Below, piece by piece: positions 1 through 7,185 of a stretch of DNA of 53,539 bases (its first letter is position 1; every line of letters starts with the position of its first letter). A model generated the notes under the pieces. It did no database searches. It was not told where the DNA came from and saw only the letters and a list, made by a program, of their open reading frames with translations. Both the position numbers and the translations under genes were made by a program. This DNA comes from Cyanobacteria bacterium RU_5_0. GTDB lineage: Bacteria > Cyanobacteriota > Cyanobacteriia > Elainellales > Elainellaceae. The stretch lies in assembly GCA_012033255.1 (NCBI GenBank), contig JAAUSF010000024.1, forward strand, positions 1 to 53,539. The letters are read 5' to 3'.

Positions 1-49
1 AAAACCGTTGCATGGTTTGTTCAATCTCAGTGGGGTAGGATTGCATCAT
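1..49 (-). CDS. 5' end of an unidentified gene (cut by the window edge)
   Basis: On the minus strand two adjacent ATG codons (start at 49 or 46) open a frame that runs off the left edge; it reads MMQSYPTEIEQTMQRF. The purine-rich stretch before it (revcomp of 51-60) is only a weak ribosome site. The visible residues resemble, from memory, the N-termini of some cyanobacterial helix-turn-helix/transposase-like proteins that continue with a SLSEKDRRRYAA-type segment, but only about 16 residues are present, so the family is a guess. It is divergent from mutS; the 154 bp between them would hold both promoters. Confidence 0.35.
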   Translation of the reverse strand, partial: MMQSYPTEIEQTMQRF

Positions 50-125
50 TAAGGGGAAACGGTGAGGGTTGCCTTTAGCCTATCACTCTCCTCCTTAACT
101 CTCCGGTCTTATTTTGTTCCTATTC

Positions 126-145
126 CTTAGCTGACTACAGCTATA
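126..145. repeat. Partial copy of the MITE-like hairpin family end
   Basis: The 20 bases here match, with one indel, the right end of the hairpin element at 43215-43311 (…TTAGCTGAC(T)TACAGCTATA). Only the end is present, so it is a remnant or a solo end. It lies 59 bp before the mutS start, in the presumed promoter region. Confidence 0.5.
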
Positions 146-203
146 GTAGTCGGACAGATACGATAAAGTTTTAGAAGATCCCAGATACTTTTCACTCCCT
201 CGA

Positions 204-2909
204 ATGACCGACTCTCAAGCCTCTCCACAAGACTTAACCCGCGATCTACCAGAGCGGTTGGTCAAATATGCCGTCCGCTATGCGAACCATCGGGCAGTCA
301 ACCGAGACGACTTAACTCCGATGATGCGGCACTATGCGGAAATGAAAGATCAGCATCCTCATGCACTGTTGCTCTACCGAGTTGGAGATTTTTTTGAAAC
401 CTTCTTCCAAGATGCGATCACGGTAGCGCGAGAATTGGAACTGTTATTGACGGCGAAAGATGCAGGACAGAAAGTGGGAAAAGTGCCTTTAGCTGGAATT
501 CCCCATCATGCGCTCGATCGCTACTGTGCTTTGTTAGTTGAAAAAGGGTATGCAGTCGCCATTTGCGATCAAACCGAAGATGCGGCGGATGCTCAAGGAC
601 GACTGGTGCAACGGGAAGTCACGCGGGTGATTACACCTGGAACAGTTCTAGAAGAGGGAATGCTGAATGCCCGACGGAATAACTTTTTAGCCGCGATCGT
701 GATTGCCGGAGCGCATTGGGGATTAGCGATCGCAGACATTTCTACGGGGGAATTTTTGACCACACAATCGAGCGAATTAGACCAATTGGCTCAAGAATTA
801 ATGCGATTGCAGCCTTCCGAAGTTTTGATTCCGACGAATGCACCTGATTTAAGTGGACTGCTGCGACCAGGCGAGAAATCGAGTCATTTATCCAATTGTT
901 TACCCACGCAATTTTGCTACACATTTCGCTCGCAAACGCCTTTCACACTCGCGGAAGCCCGCCAAAAACTGCTGGAGAAATTTCGAGTGCGATCGTTAGA
1001 AGGCATGGGTTGTGACCATTTGCCCTTAGCTGTTCGAGCCGCAGGTGGTTTATTAGAATACTTGGAAGACACGCAGCGAAACGGAAACATCTTGCTGCAA
1101 TCACTCTGCACCTACACGCTCACAGAATATCTCGTTATCGATCATCAAACACGCCGTAATTTAGAAATTACACAAACGGTGCGAGATGGCACCTTTCACG
1201 GCTCTCTGCTTTGGGCACTGGATAAAACGGTCACTTCAATGGGAGGACGAGCTTTACGACGCTGGTTGTTGCAACCGTTACTCGACATCTCCGCCATTCA
1301 AGATCGCCAAGAAACTATCCAAGAACTGCTCGAAAACGGTTCCTTGCGACAGAATCTTCAGCAACTACTCAAGCAGATTTATGATTTAGAACGACTCACC
1401 GGACGAGCAGGTTCCGGAGCCGCCAATGCTCGTGATTTAGTCGCGTTGGCAGATTCGCTCGGAAGATTACCAGACTTAGCGCAGTTAGTGGCAGAGACGC
1501 GATCGCCCTATTTACAAGCACTTCAGACTGTTCCATTAGAATTAGATCACCTTGGCAAACACCTGAAGGCACACCTCGTTGACGAACCTCCGCTTCATAT
1601 CAAGGAAGGTCATTTAATTCGGATTGGTATCAATTCGCAACTGGACAGCTTGCGTCAACAAATTGATGCAGATCAACAGTGGATTGCTCAACTCGAAGCC
1701 ACCGAACGACAGCATACTGGTATTTCCACACTCAAAGTTGGATACAACAAAGCGTTTGGCTATTACATCAGCATCTCTCGCGCTAAAGCCAATGCGAAAT
1801 CCAATAATGAACCCCCTGATGGCTACATTCGCAAACAAACGCTCACCAACGAAGAACGCTATATTACTAACGAATTGAAGGAAAAAGAATCTGCTATTTA
1901 CACGGCTCGTGACGCAGTTAATCAACAAGAATACGAGATTTTTGTAGAGTTGCGATCGACTGTTGGAGAACACGCCAATCAGATTCGCACTGTCGCCAGA
2001 GCGATCGCCGCGATCGATGCACTCTGCTCCCTGGCTGAAGTTTCGACATACAAAGGCTACAGCCGTCCCCACATCGTCCCCAGCCGCGAAATTACCATCA
2101 TCGACGGTCGGCATCCTGTCGTCGAACAGTCATTGCCTGCGGGATTCTTCGTGCCGAACTCAACGGAGTTAGGGTGTACTCAAAACTCAAAACTTGAAAC
2201 TCAAAACTCCCCCCCACCCGATCTGATCATTCTCACAGGACCGAATGCGAGTGGCAAAAGCTGTTATCTCCGCCAAGTTGGGCTGATTCAATTGATGGCA
2301 CAAGTCGGAAGTTTCGTACCTGCTAGCTCAGCCACATTAGGCGTGTGCGATCGTATCTTTACCCGTGTTGGAGCCGTCGATGATCTAGCAACTGGGCAGT
2401 CTACTTTCATGGTCGAAATGAATGAAACGGCGAATATTCTCAATCACGCCACACCCAGATCATTAGTCTTGCTTGATGAAATTGGACGTGGAACCGCAAC
2501 GTTTGATGGATTGTCGATCGCCTGGGCAGTTGCCGAATATCTAGCCACGGAAATCTGCGCCCGGACTATCTTTGCCACGCACTATCACGAACTCAACGAA
2601 CTCGCTTCCATTCTGCCGAACATCGCCAACTATCAAGTAACGGTGAAAGAATTGCCCGATCAAATTATTTTTCTGCATCAAGTTCGCCCAGGAGGAGCCG
2701 ATCGCTCTTACGGTATCGAAGCCGGACGACTAGCGGGGCTACCTACCTCAGTGATTCAACGCGCTAAACAAGTGATGACCCAAATCGAAAAGCATTCTCA
2801 CATTGCCGTGGGATTACGACACAGCAGCAAAAAAGCCCAGGAAACAAACGGCAAATACACAGCCCAACCCGAAACAGATTCACCCGAACAACTGGATATT
2901 TTTAGCTGA
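204..2909 (+). CDS. mutS: DNA mismatch repair protein MutS
   Basis: MutS binds mismatches and small loops in new DNA and, with MutL, starts strand-specific repair. All landmarks of the family are visible in 901 residues: the mismatch-reading Phe-x-Glu (F63, E65 in GDFFETFF), the central clamp/lever region, the Walker A loop GPNASGKS at about 679-686, and the Walker B/signature [12 protein letters not shown] from D758. The length is close to the usual 850-900 residues, slightly extended. The start at 204 gives an N-terminal leader of about 40 residues before the mismatch-binding domain, as is common in cyanobacteria. Odd: residues about 656-672, just before the ATPase core, come from an in-frame heptamer repeat (2178-2205) and read like low-complexity filler. 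Nothing indicates loss of function, since all catalytic motifs are intact. MutS1 identity is secure. Confidence 0.98.
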   Translation: MTDSQASPQDLTRDLPERLVKYAVRYANHRAVNRDDLTPMMRHYAEMKDQHPHALLLYRVGDFFETFFQDAITVARELELLLTAKDAGQKVGKVPLAGIPHHALDRYCALLVEKGYAVAICDQTEDAADAQGRLVQREVTRVITPGTVLEEGMLNARRNNFLAAIVIAGAHWGLAIADISTGEFLTTQSSELDQLAQELMRLQPSEVLIPTNAPDLSGLLRPGEKSSHLSNCLPTQFCYTFRSQTPFTLAEARQKLLEKFRVRSLEGMGCDHLPLAVRAAGGLLEYLEDTQRNGNILLQSLCTYTLTEYLVIDHQTRRNLEITQTVRDGTFHGSLLWALDKTVTSMGGRALRRWLLQPLLDISAIQDRQETIQELLENGSLRQNLQQLLKQIYDLERLTGRAGSGAANARDLVALADSLGRLPDLAQLVAETRSPYLQALQTVPLELDHLGKHLKAHLVDEPPLHIKEGHLIRIGINSQLDSLRQQIDADQQWIAQLEATERQHTGISTLKVGYNKAFGYYISISRAKANAKSNNEPPDGYIRKQTLTNEERYITNELKEKESAIYTARDAVNQQEYEIFVELRSTVGEHANQIRTVARAIAAIDALCSLAEVSTYKGYSRPHIVPSREITIIDGRHPVVEQSLPAGFFVPNSTELGCTQNSKLETQNSPPPDLIILTGPNASGKSCYLRQVGLIQLMAQVGSFVPASSATLGVCDRIFTRVGAVDDLATGQSTFMVEMNETANILNHATPRSLVLLDEIGRGTATFDGLSIAWAVAEYLATEICARTIFATHYHELNELASILPNIANYQVTVKELPDQIIFLHQVRPGGADRSYGIEAGRLAGLPTSVIQRAKQVMTQIEKHSHIAVGLRHSSKKAQETNGKYTAQPETDSPEQLDIFS
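2178..2205 (+). repeat. Heptamer tandem repeat (ACTCAAA)n inside mutS
   Basis: Four consecutive 7-mers: ACTCAAA, ACTCAAA, ACTTGAA, ACTCAAA. Such short heptanucleotide tandem repeats are known as intergenic elements in filamentous cyanobacteria; here the array lies within the coding frame and adds a Thr/Gln/Asn/Ser-rich linker in front of the MutS ATPase domain. Confidence 0.8.
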
Positions 2910-2922
2910 TAAGCTGTTCCAC
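2906..2922 (+). repeat. 17-bp sequence shared with the inverted repeat at 22002-22018
   Basis: CTGATAAGCTGTTCCAC at the mutS 3' end, overlapping its TGA stop, recurs exactly at 22002-22018, where it forms the outer arm of a long imperfect palindrome. It is probably one end of a dispersed repeat; no matching second arm was seen here. Confidence 0.5.
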
Positions 2923-2971
2923 CTTAAGTCTGCATCAGTGGAGGGGCAAAATGCCCAGGTAGGGGTAGGTC

Positions 2972-3080
2972 TTGTGCCTACCCTGCGGGGATTGTGCCTA
3001 CCCTGCGGGGATTGTGCCTACCCTGCGGGGATTGTGCCTACCCTGCGGGGATGTCCTACCCTGCGGGGATGTGCCTACCC
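2972..3080 (+). repeat. Tandem repeat, 20-bp unit, about 5.5 copies
   Basis: Four exact copies of TTGTGCCTACCCTGCGGGGA (2972-3051) are followed by an 18-bp variant and a partial unit. The array lies 63 bp after mutS in the mutS-secG spacer. Each unit contains CCCTGCGGGG, a near-palindrome, so the RNA could form a series of small hairpins. Copy number is likely to vary between strains. A short frame runs through it, but the mutS stop is normal and there is no sign that it is translated. Confidence 0.9.
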
Positions 3081-3426
3081 AAAATAGTTTATTCAGTCAT
3101 AAATTAGACTGACGGTAAGAGCAACACTAACAACTATAGCTAAGGAAGGAGAATTAAATAACTCCGGCATTTCCCTGTACGGGCGAACGGCCGTTCGCCC
3201 CAACCCAGAAATCAATTCTCGATTTTATTTAATCCGCAATCCTAAGTGCTGAGTTTTGAGGACTGAGTGCTGAGTCAGGATTGATTGATCGTTTGCCTTT
3301 CAGCCTTGGGCAATGTCCTAACCACGCTGGTTACTGCTATAGCATAAGCCTTGTTCCTAAGACTGTACGCAGTTCGGGCGGACTACGGTAAAATCAAATG
3401 TATTGTCTGCTACTTGATTAGTCATC
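3081..3426. other. mutS-secG spacer: palindrome, MITE fragment, no gene
   Basis: No protein gene is seen. It holds a perfect 20-bp palindrome GGGCGAACGGCCGTTCGCCC at 3181-3200, a run resembling the heptamer-type GTGCTGAGT repeat (3245-3277), and at 3314-3342 a fragment matching the right end of the hairpin elements at 43388-43502 and 52872-52987. The secG promoter should lie in the last 80 bp; TAAAAT at 3389-3394 is a possible -10 box. Confidence 0.6.
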
Positions 3427-3681
3427 ATGACATTAACGAGCATCATTGAAATCCTCTGGGCGATTTCTGGTCTTGGTTTAGTTGTTCTCGTGTTGCTGCA
3501 CAGCCCCAAAGGAGACGGCTTGGGTGGTTTAGGGGGTCAGGCTCAGCTATTTACCAGTACCAAGAGTGCTGAACTAACGCTGAACCGAATCACCTGGACG
3601 CTGACGGCTGTGTTTATGGGATTGACTGTCGTGCTAAGTGCCGGTTGGCTAAACGCACCTCCACTCCCGCCACCTCAATAA
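3427..3681 (+). CDS. secG: Preprotein translocase subunit SecG
   Basis: SecG is the small accessory subunit of the SecYEG channel that helps SecA-driven export across plasma and thylakoid membranes. The 84 residues show the expected pattern: a first membrane helix (about 4-22), the conserved HSPKGDGLGG loop followed by a Gly-rich turn and TSTKSAE, then a second helix (about 53-73) and a short Pro-rich tail. Length and order match the family. The start is the ATG at 3427, preceded by ATCATG without a strong Shine-Dalgarno sequence. The next gene follows after 7 bp, so the two are probably co-transcribed. Confidence 0.95.
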   Translation: MTLTSIIEILWAISGLGLVVLVLLHSPKGDGLGGLGGQAQLFTSTKSAELTLNRITWTLTAVFMGLTVVLSAGWLNAPPLPPPQ

Positions 3682-3688
3682 AAGTGAT

Positions 3689-4522
3689 ATGAGGAAAGAA
3701 TTGAAGCGTAGGTTGCAATCTCAGCCTGCGCTGTTTTTCATAATCTTAATCGCTTGTACAGCATTGCTAACGTTGTTTGTCCAGGCATATTTTCCAGCTT
3801 TGTCCCTGGAGCAAAGCCCTGTGACCGTCTCGGAACGATCGCACGAAGCCCTTTCCCCACCGCAAGCCCATCCGTTGCCTTCTTCATTAGCACAATGGCA
3901 AAATTCAGAGGATCAAGGGGATTACTTTTCAGAGATCAGCCCGACTGAGTTTGGCTATTTGGTTTGGTCGCAGTTTCCTGTCAAGCTTTTCGTGGAGCCA
4001 TTAGAGAATGCGCCTGATCCCGATCGCGCCCACCTGTGGATCGATGCTGTGATTCAAGCCGTGCAGGAATGGAATGCCTACCTTCCTCTGGAGCAAGTAG
4101 ATTCATCTGAGGCAGCCAATATCACCATCTGGCGAACGGTTCCGCCGATCGAGGGATTTAATCGATCGGCTGATGCGGCTGAAGGAACCGATCAAGCGGG
4201 CGATACTCGCTTGCCTCGGATTCGATCGGCTGAAACCCGCTACGAGCTTTTTGTCGATCGTCCCGCCAATGCACCAACCACTCTATCGCATCGATTCACG
4301 ATTCAACTTAGCCCCAATCAAACAGCAGATTATATTAAAGCCACTGCCCGTCACGAATTGGGACATGCACTCGGCATCTGGGGACATAGCCTCGTAGAGA
4401 CAGATGCCTTGTATTTTTCTCAAGTTCGCAATCCGCCGCCAATTTCCGATCGAGATATGAACACCCTGAAGCGAATTTACGAGCAGCCCACTCAGATCGG
4501 CTGGGAAATTTTGGCAGGATAA
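3689..4522 (+). CDS. Membrane-anchored metzincin-like zinc metalloprotease
   Basis: 277 residues with a basic N-terminus and one hydrophobic segment (about 14-33), then an outside domain ending in HELGHALGIWGHS (H222, E223, H226, H233). This is the zinc site of matrixin-like peptidases; E223 would be the general base. Oddity: classical matrixins have HExxHxxGxxH, whereas here one extra residue (Trp231) separates Gly229 from Gly232-His233, so the third zinc ligand sits one position later. From memory related cyanobacterial proteins share this form, so it is probably a family trait rather than a defect. The gene starts 7 bp after secG and is likely in the same transcript. Substrate is unknown; the domain should face the periplasm or thylakoid lumen. 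Confidence 0.8.
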   Translation: MRKELKRRLQSQPALFFIILIACTALLTLFVQAYFPALSLEQSPVTVSERSHEALSPPQAHPLPSSLAQWQNSEDQGDYFSEISPTEFGYLVWSQFPVKLFVEPLENAPDPDRAHLWIDAVIQAVQEWNAYLPLEQVDSSEAANITIWRTVPPIEGFNRSADAAEGTDQAGDTRLPRIRSAETRYELFVDRPANAPTTLSHRFTIQLSPNQTADYIKATARHELGHALGIWGHSLVETDALYFSQVRNPPPISDRDMNTLKRIYEQPTQIGWEILAG

Positions 4523-4686
4523 GCAAACTTTATCATCAGAAAAGCAATTATAAAGTTTTGTATCAAAAATCGATCGTTTGCCTTTTGCTTCCGATATCCG
4601 ATTAGCGAACAGTGATGGATTGTATGAACGATGGGCTACGATCGCTACCCTTACAATCACTCAACAATCGGTATCCACTCGTGTAG

Positions 4687-4692
4687 CAGGAG
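4687..4692 (+). promoter_or_regulatory. Strong Shine-Dalgarno AGGAGG for a short ORF overlapping the sigma gene
   Basis: AGGAGG lies 10 nt before GTG 4703 and 13 nt before ATG 4706. That frame codes for only 24-25 residues (MTIQTPHASLK…) and stops at TGA 4778-4780, overlapping the start of the 246-residue frame by 35 bp. The downstream gene itself has no ribosome site at 4746. Either the short frame is a leader with coupled translation, or a frameshift separates the true N-terminus from the rest. Confidence 0.55.
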
Positions 4693-4702
4693 GTAGAAAC
4701 CC

Positions 4703-4780
4703 GTGATGACCATTCAAACCCCCCATGCTTCTCTGAAACCAACCTATGACTTGTATTCCCTGTGGTGCTGGATTAATTGA
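4703..4780 (+). CDS. Short leader ORF or displaced N-terminus of the sigma-like gene
   Basis: A GTG-ATG tandem start with the best Shine-Dalgarno site in this region opens a frame of 25 codons reading (V)MTIQTPHASLKPTYDLYSL…, ending at TGA 4780. No function is recognised. It overlaps the next gene in another frame. Two readings are possible: a translated leader that couples to the sigma factor, or the original N-terminus of that protein cut off by a single-base indel (real or a sequencing error). The sequence alone cannot decide. Confidence 0.35.
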   Translation: MMTIQTPHASLKPTYDLYSLWCWIN

Positions 4781-5486
4781 TTTGTTTGAGGAGGCACTGA
4801 GGTCTCCAATGAAGCGACGAGAGATCCTGAATCATCGGGAGCAGCTCAGGGAGATTTTGAACTGTGTGCCAGCACGGTGTTGGTTACAAGAACAAGCCTG
4901 TCAAAAGCTAGACCGCAATCGATCGGCTAAAACTCGGCTGTTTATTGTCGAGATCATGCAGTATTCCGGGGACATTTGGCGAGGTGGAAATCCGCCGCCT
5001 GACCCAGACGATTATGGAGAAGCCCTGTCTCGAACGTGGGAATGGTTTAATGCAAGGCTCTGTTCCTGTGATTCGGAAAAAGCTTATAACCCGCAACTGA
5101 GCAGCTTCACGACCTGGTTCAATATGAAGCTGAGATACAAGCTGATTGAGGTGATCAAGGAGAAACCAGATCATGAAGGGTCTGCTCCATTGGAAAAGCT
5201 GGCTAGCTCATCATTTGACAATCTGACATTGATTGAGGAATTGCTGTCATTGGTTCAACGGGATGCAGGAGGAAAACTTCGTAAGAGCCACATGCAAAAT
5301 TATCCCCATATTACCTGTCAAAAGTTAATGATTCTGATTTTACAAAGTTTGGATAGCCTTCCCCAAATCCCGTGGGATCACCTCGCTCAGAAGTTTGAAG
5401 TAGACAAAGACAGCCTCAAAAAATTTCATCAAGGAACTTGTCGTCCTCACTTTAAGCAATTTCTCAACGACGCTCAGTGGTTTTAA
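4746..5486 (+). CDS. Sigma-70-like (ECF-type) factor, cyanobacterial CHAT/DUF1822-cluster type
   Basis: 246 residues. The stretch around residues 90-140 (YGEALSRTWEWFNARLC … FTTWFNMKLRYKLIEVI) has the look of sigma region 2 in a divergent cyanobacterial group of ECF-like factors; the C-terminus (LAQKFEVDKDSLKKFHQG) could be a helix-turn-helix like region 4 but is weak. Proteins of this type often precede DUF1822 and CHASE2/CHAT genes in cyanobacteria, which is the arrangement here (established context, recalled). Start is uncertain: ATG 4746 has no Shine-Dalgarno, while in-frame ATG 4809 has GAGGAGG 14 nt upstream, and a short ORF with a strong ribosome site overlaps the 5' end. It may act as a transcription factor for the cluster or have lost promoter binding. 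Next gene lies 77 bp downstream. Confidence 0.6.
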   Translation: MTCIPCGAGLIDLFEEALRSPMKRREILNHREQLREILNCVPARCWLQEQACQKLDRNRSAKTRLFIVEIMQYSGDIWRGGNPPPDPDDYGEALSRTWEWFNARLCSCDSEKAYNPQLSSFTTWFNMKLRYKLIEVIKEKPDHEGSAPLEKLASSSFDNLTLIEELLSLVQRDAGGKLRKSHMQNYPHITCQKLMILILQSLDSLPQIPWDHLAQKFEVDKDSLKKFHQGTCRPHFKQFLNDAQWF

Positions 5487-5503
5487 CCGGATTCTAACTG
5501 TTC

Positions 5504-5524
5504 TTTTTTCTTTTTTCTTTTTTC
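5504..5524 (+). repeat. Heptamer repeat (TTTTTTC)3 in the leader of the DUF1822 gene
   Basis: Three exact TTTTTTC heptamers follow the sigma-like gene and end 40 bp before the DUF1822 start. It is a pyrimidine-only tract with a T-rich continuation. It resembles the heptamer short tandem repeats of cyanobacteria and could vary in length. Confidence 0.7.
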
Positions 5525-5563
5525 TTTTCTCTGAATTTTCTGTTCTTCGTTCGATCCTGAATC

Positions 5564-6688
5564 ATGCATGACACTCTTGAACATCTCATTCCAATTGTCG
5601 TTCCCATTACGGCAACCGATCGAAGTCAGGCTGAGGCATTTGCTCAAGCACACTTGCATCCTGAAAAGGCCGATCACGTTTTTCGCAATACGTTAGCGAT
5701 TATGGCTACCCATCGTTATTTGCAGATGTTAGCAATCGCGTCTGATCCAAAAGCCAGTTGGAGTTGGCATCGCGCCGGACAGTTGTTAGATGAGGCAGAT
5801 TTGTATGTTCCTGAGAAACAGGGGTATCTAGAATGTCGTCCCATTCGACAAGGAGACACCCACTGCTGGATTCCAGAAACTGTGCAGAGTGAACGCATCG
5901 GCTATGTCATCGTGCAACTGGATGAACCCTATCGAGAAGGGAGTTTGTTAGGCTTTGTGCCTCATGTATCGGTGTCTAAACTGCCGTTGAGCGATTTGCA
6001 ACCCCTGGATTATCTGATTGACTGCCTTACAGAAACAGGCTCGATCGCCCTCTCAACGCCGATCGCCACGCTCAGCCATTGGTTAAACCGGATTTTTGAA
6101 ATCGATTGGCAGCCTCACCAAGCCTTACTTAATCCGATGAAATTGCCAATGGTGACATTCTGCAATTCACAAAAAGAGTGCACTGAAGAGTTAGTCGAAC
6201 AGGTCGCACAACTTTATCGCAAACAAGAGAATCAACCGGGGGCACTCACGGTTCACGAGACTGTTGCAGATCCGAAGCAAGCGATCGTCTATCTCATTCA
6301 AATGACTCAAGATGATGAAATTCGCTGGCAAGCCGCCGAGTTACTCTGGGAAATTGACCCGAATCATAGTGCAGGTGCGGTGAGAAGCGCAAAAGATTTA
6401 GGGTTATATCTGGCAGGACATCAGGTGGCGTTGATGGTCGGAATTCTATCTAAGCCCGATGGCAGGATGCTAATTTTGACACGGGTTTACCCGATTGAGC
6501 AGGAACCCCATTTACCTCCGGGTTTGCAATTAGTGGGTTTCGATGAGGAAGGCAATTCCTTCTTCAATATTAAAGCCAGACACCAAGATGATTATATCCA
6601 GTTTAAGTTCACCGCCGATTTGGGCGATCGCTTCACGCTCCAGGTCAGCTTCAATGATGCCAGTGTTACCGAGTCCTTCATCGTATAA
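5564..6688 (+). CDS. DUF1822 family protein
   Basis: 374 residues. The central block (residues about 45-160: a YLQMLAI-type helix, SWSWHRA, ADLYVPEKQGYLECRP, WIPETVQSERIGYVIVQLDEPYREGSLLGFVP) is the conserved core of DUF1822, a cyanobacterial family with no known activity that typically lies between a sigma-like gene and a CHASE2/CHAT gene. No signal peptide or membrane helix is seen, so it should be cytoplasmic. The C-terminal half (about 250-374) is beta-rich and less conserved. It lies in the same direction as the sigma-like gene upstream and the small module gene 76 bp downstream. A role as adaptor or regulator between the sigma factor and the CHAT receptor is inference from gene order only. 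Confidence 0.85.
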   Translation: MHDTLEHLIPIVVPITATDRSQAEAFAQAHLHPEKADHVFRNTLAIMATHRYLQMLAIASDPKASWSWHRAGQLLDEADLYVPEKQGYLECRPIRQGDTHCWIPETVQSERIGYVIVQLDEPYREGSLLGFVPHVSVSKLPLSDLQPLDYLIDCLTETGSIALSTPIATLSHWLNRIFEIDWQPHQALLNPMKLPMVTFCNSQKECTEELVEQVAQLYRKQENQPGALTVHETVADPKQAIVYLIQMTQDDEIRWQAAELLWEIDPNHSAGAVRSAKDLGLYLAGHQVALMVGILSKPDGRMLILTRVYPIEQEPHLPPGLQLVGFDEEGNSFFNIKARHQDDYIQFKFTADLGDRFTLQVSFNDASVTESFIV

Positions 6689-6764
6689 TCGAGACAATTT
6701 GATCGCTTCAGGTATTTAGTTCATTGCAAATTGGATTCCAACTCCTTATTTACGGTTCCTTGCC

Positions 6765-7163
6765 ATGAATACTCACGTTCCCACTAGCGTTGCTGTTGTT
6801 CTGAGGATTGGTTCAGGTAGCTTTGACCAGGGATTTCCAGTGACCTTGCGGATTCTAGAAGATGGTCGTCTGATTCAGGAAGAAGAGAACTGCACTCAGA
6901 TTCCGCCTGCACCGGATCTCCCAAAACTCTATGAGAATTGGCAGGCACTCTACAAACAGTTAGGGAAAATGCGAGCGATCCAACCTGTTAGTGGACAAGT
7001 GACCAATCACTCGCTGATTGAGGCGTGTCAGTTAGCCCTTAGGGAACTGGCAACCTATTTGAGAGCCTGGTTTGCCCAGTCGCCGTTTCGCTCATTGCGG
7101 CATCAAATCGTGTCCCTTACTCCTTCGTCTCCTGTGCCCCTTACTGAACCACCGCCTCCGTAA
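6765..7163 (+). CDS. Stand-alone copy of the CHAT-protein N-terminal module
   Basis: 132 residues, homologous along nearly its whole length to residues 1-115 of the next protein: both share IGSG(S/T)F(D/N)QGFPVTLRILE, LYENWQ, KLG, a VTxxS(L/M)I motif and a Tyr-Leu-Arg-x-Trp-Phe helix. The module is the N-terminal beta-rich region commonly seen before CHAT or CHASE2 domains in cyanobacteria; its function is unknown. Here it ends in a Pro-rich tail (PLTEPPPP) with no catalytic domain. It probably arose by tandem duplication and may act as a decoy, chaperone or assembly partner of the large protein, or be a remnant of a duplicated receptor. The next gene starts 22 bp later, so the two are very likely co-translated from one mRNA. 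Confidence 0.75.
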   Translation: MNTHVPTSVAVVLRIGSGSFDQGFPVTLRILEDGRLIQEEENCTQIPPAPDLPKLYENWQALYKQLGKMRAIQPVSGQVTNHSLIEACQLALRELATYLRAWFAQSPFRSLRHQIVSLTPSSPVPLTEPPPP

Positions 7164-7185
7164 ACATCCAGCTACCCCCACACCA

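Noticed and set aside
1614-2114. Minus-strand 166-residue frame within mutS
   Set aside because: Antisense shadow of the well-supported mutS gene, without motif or ribosome site.
2972-3080. CRISPR-like array
   Set aside because: The units are contiguous 20-mers without spacers; this is a simple tandem repeat.
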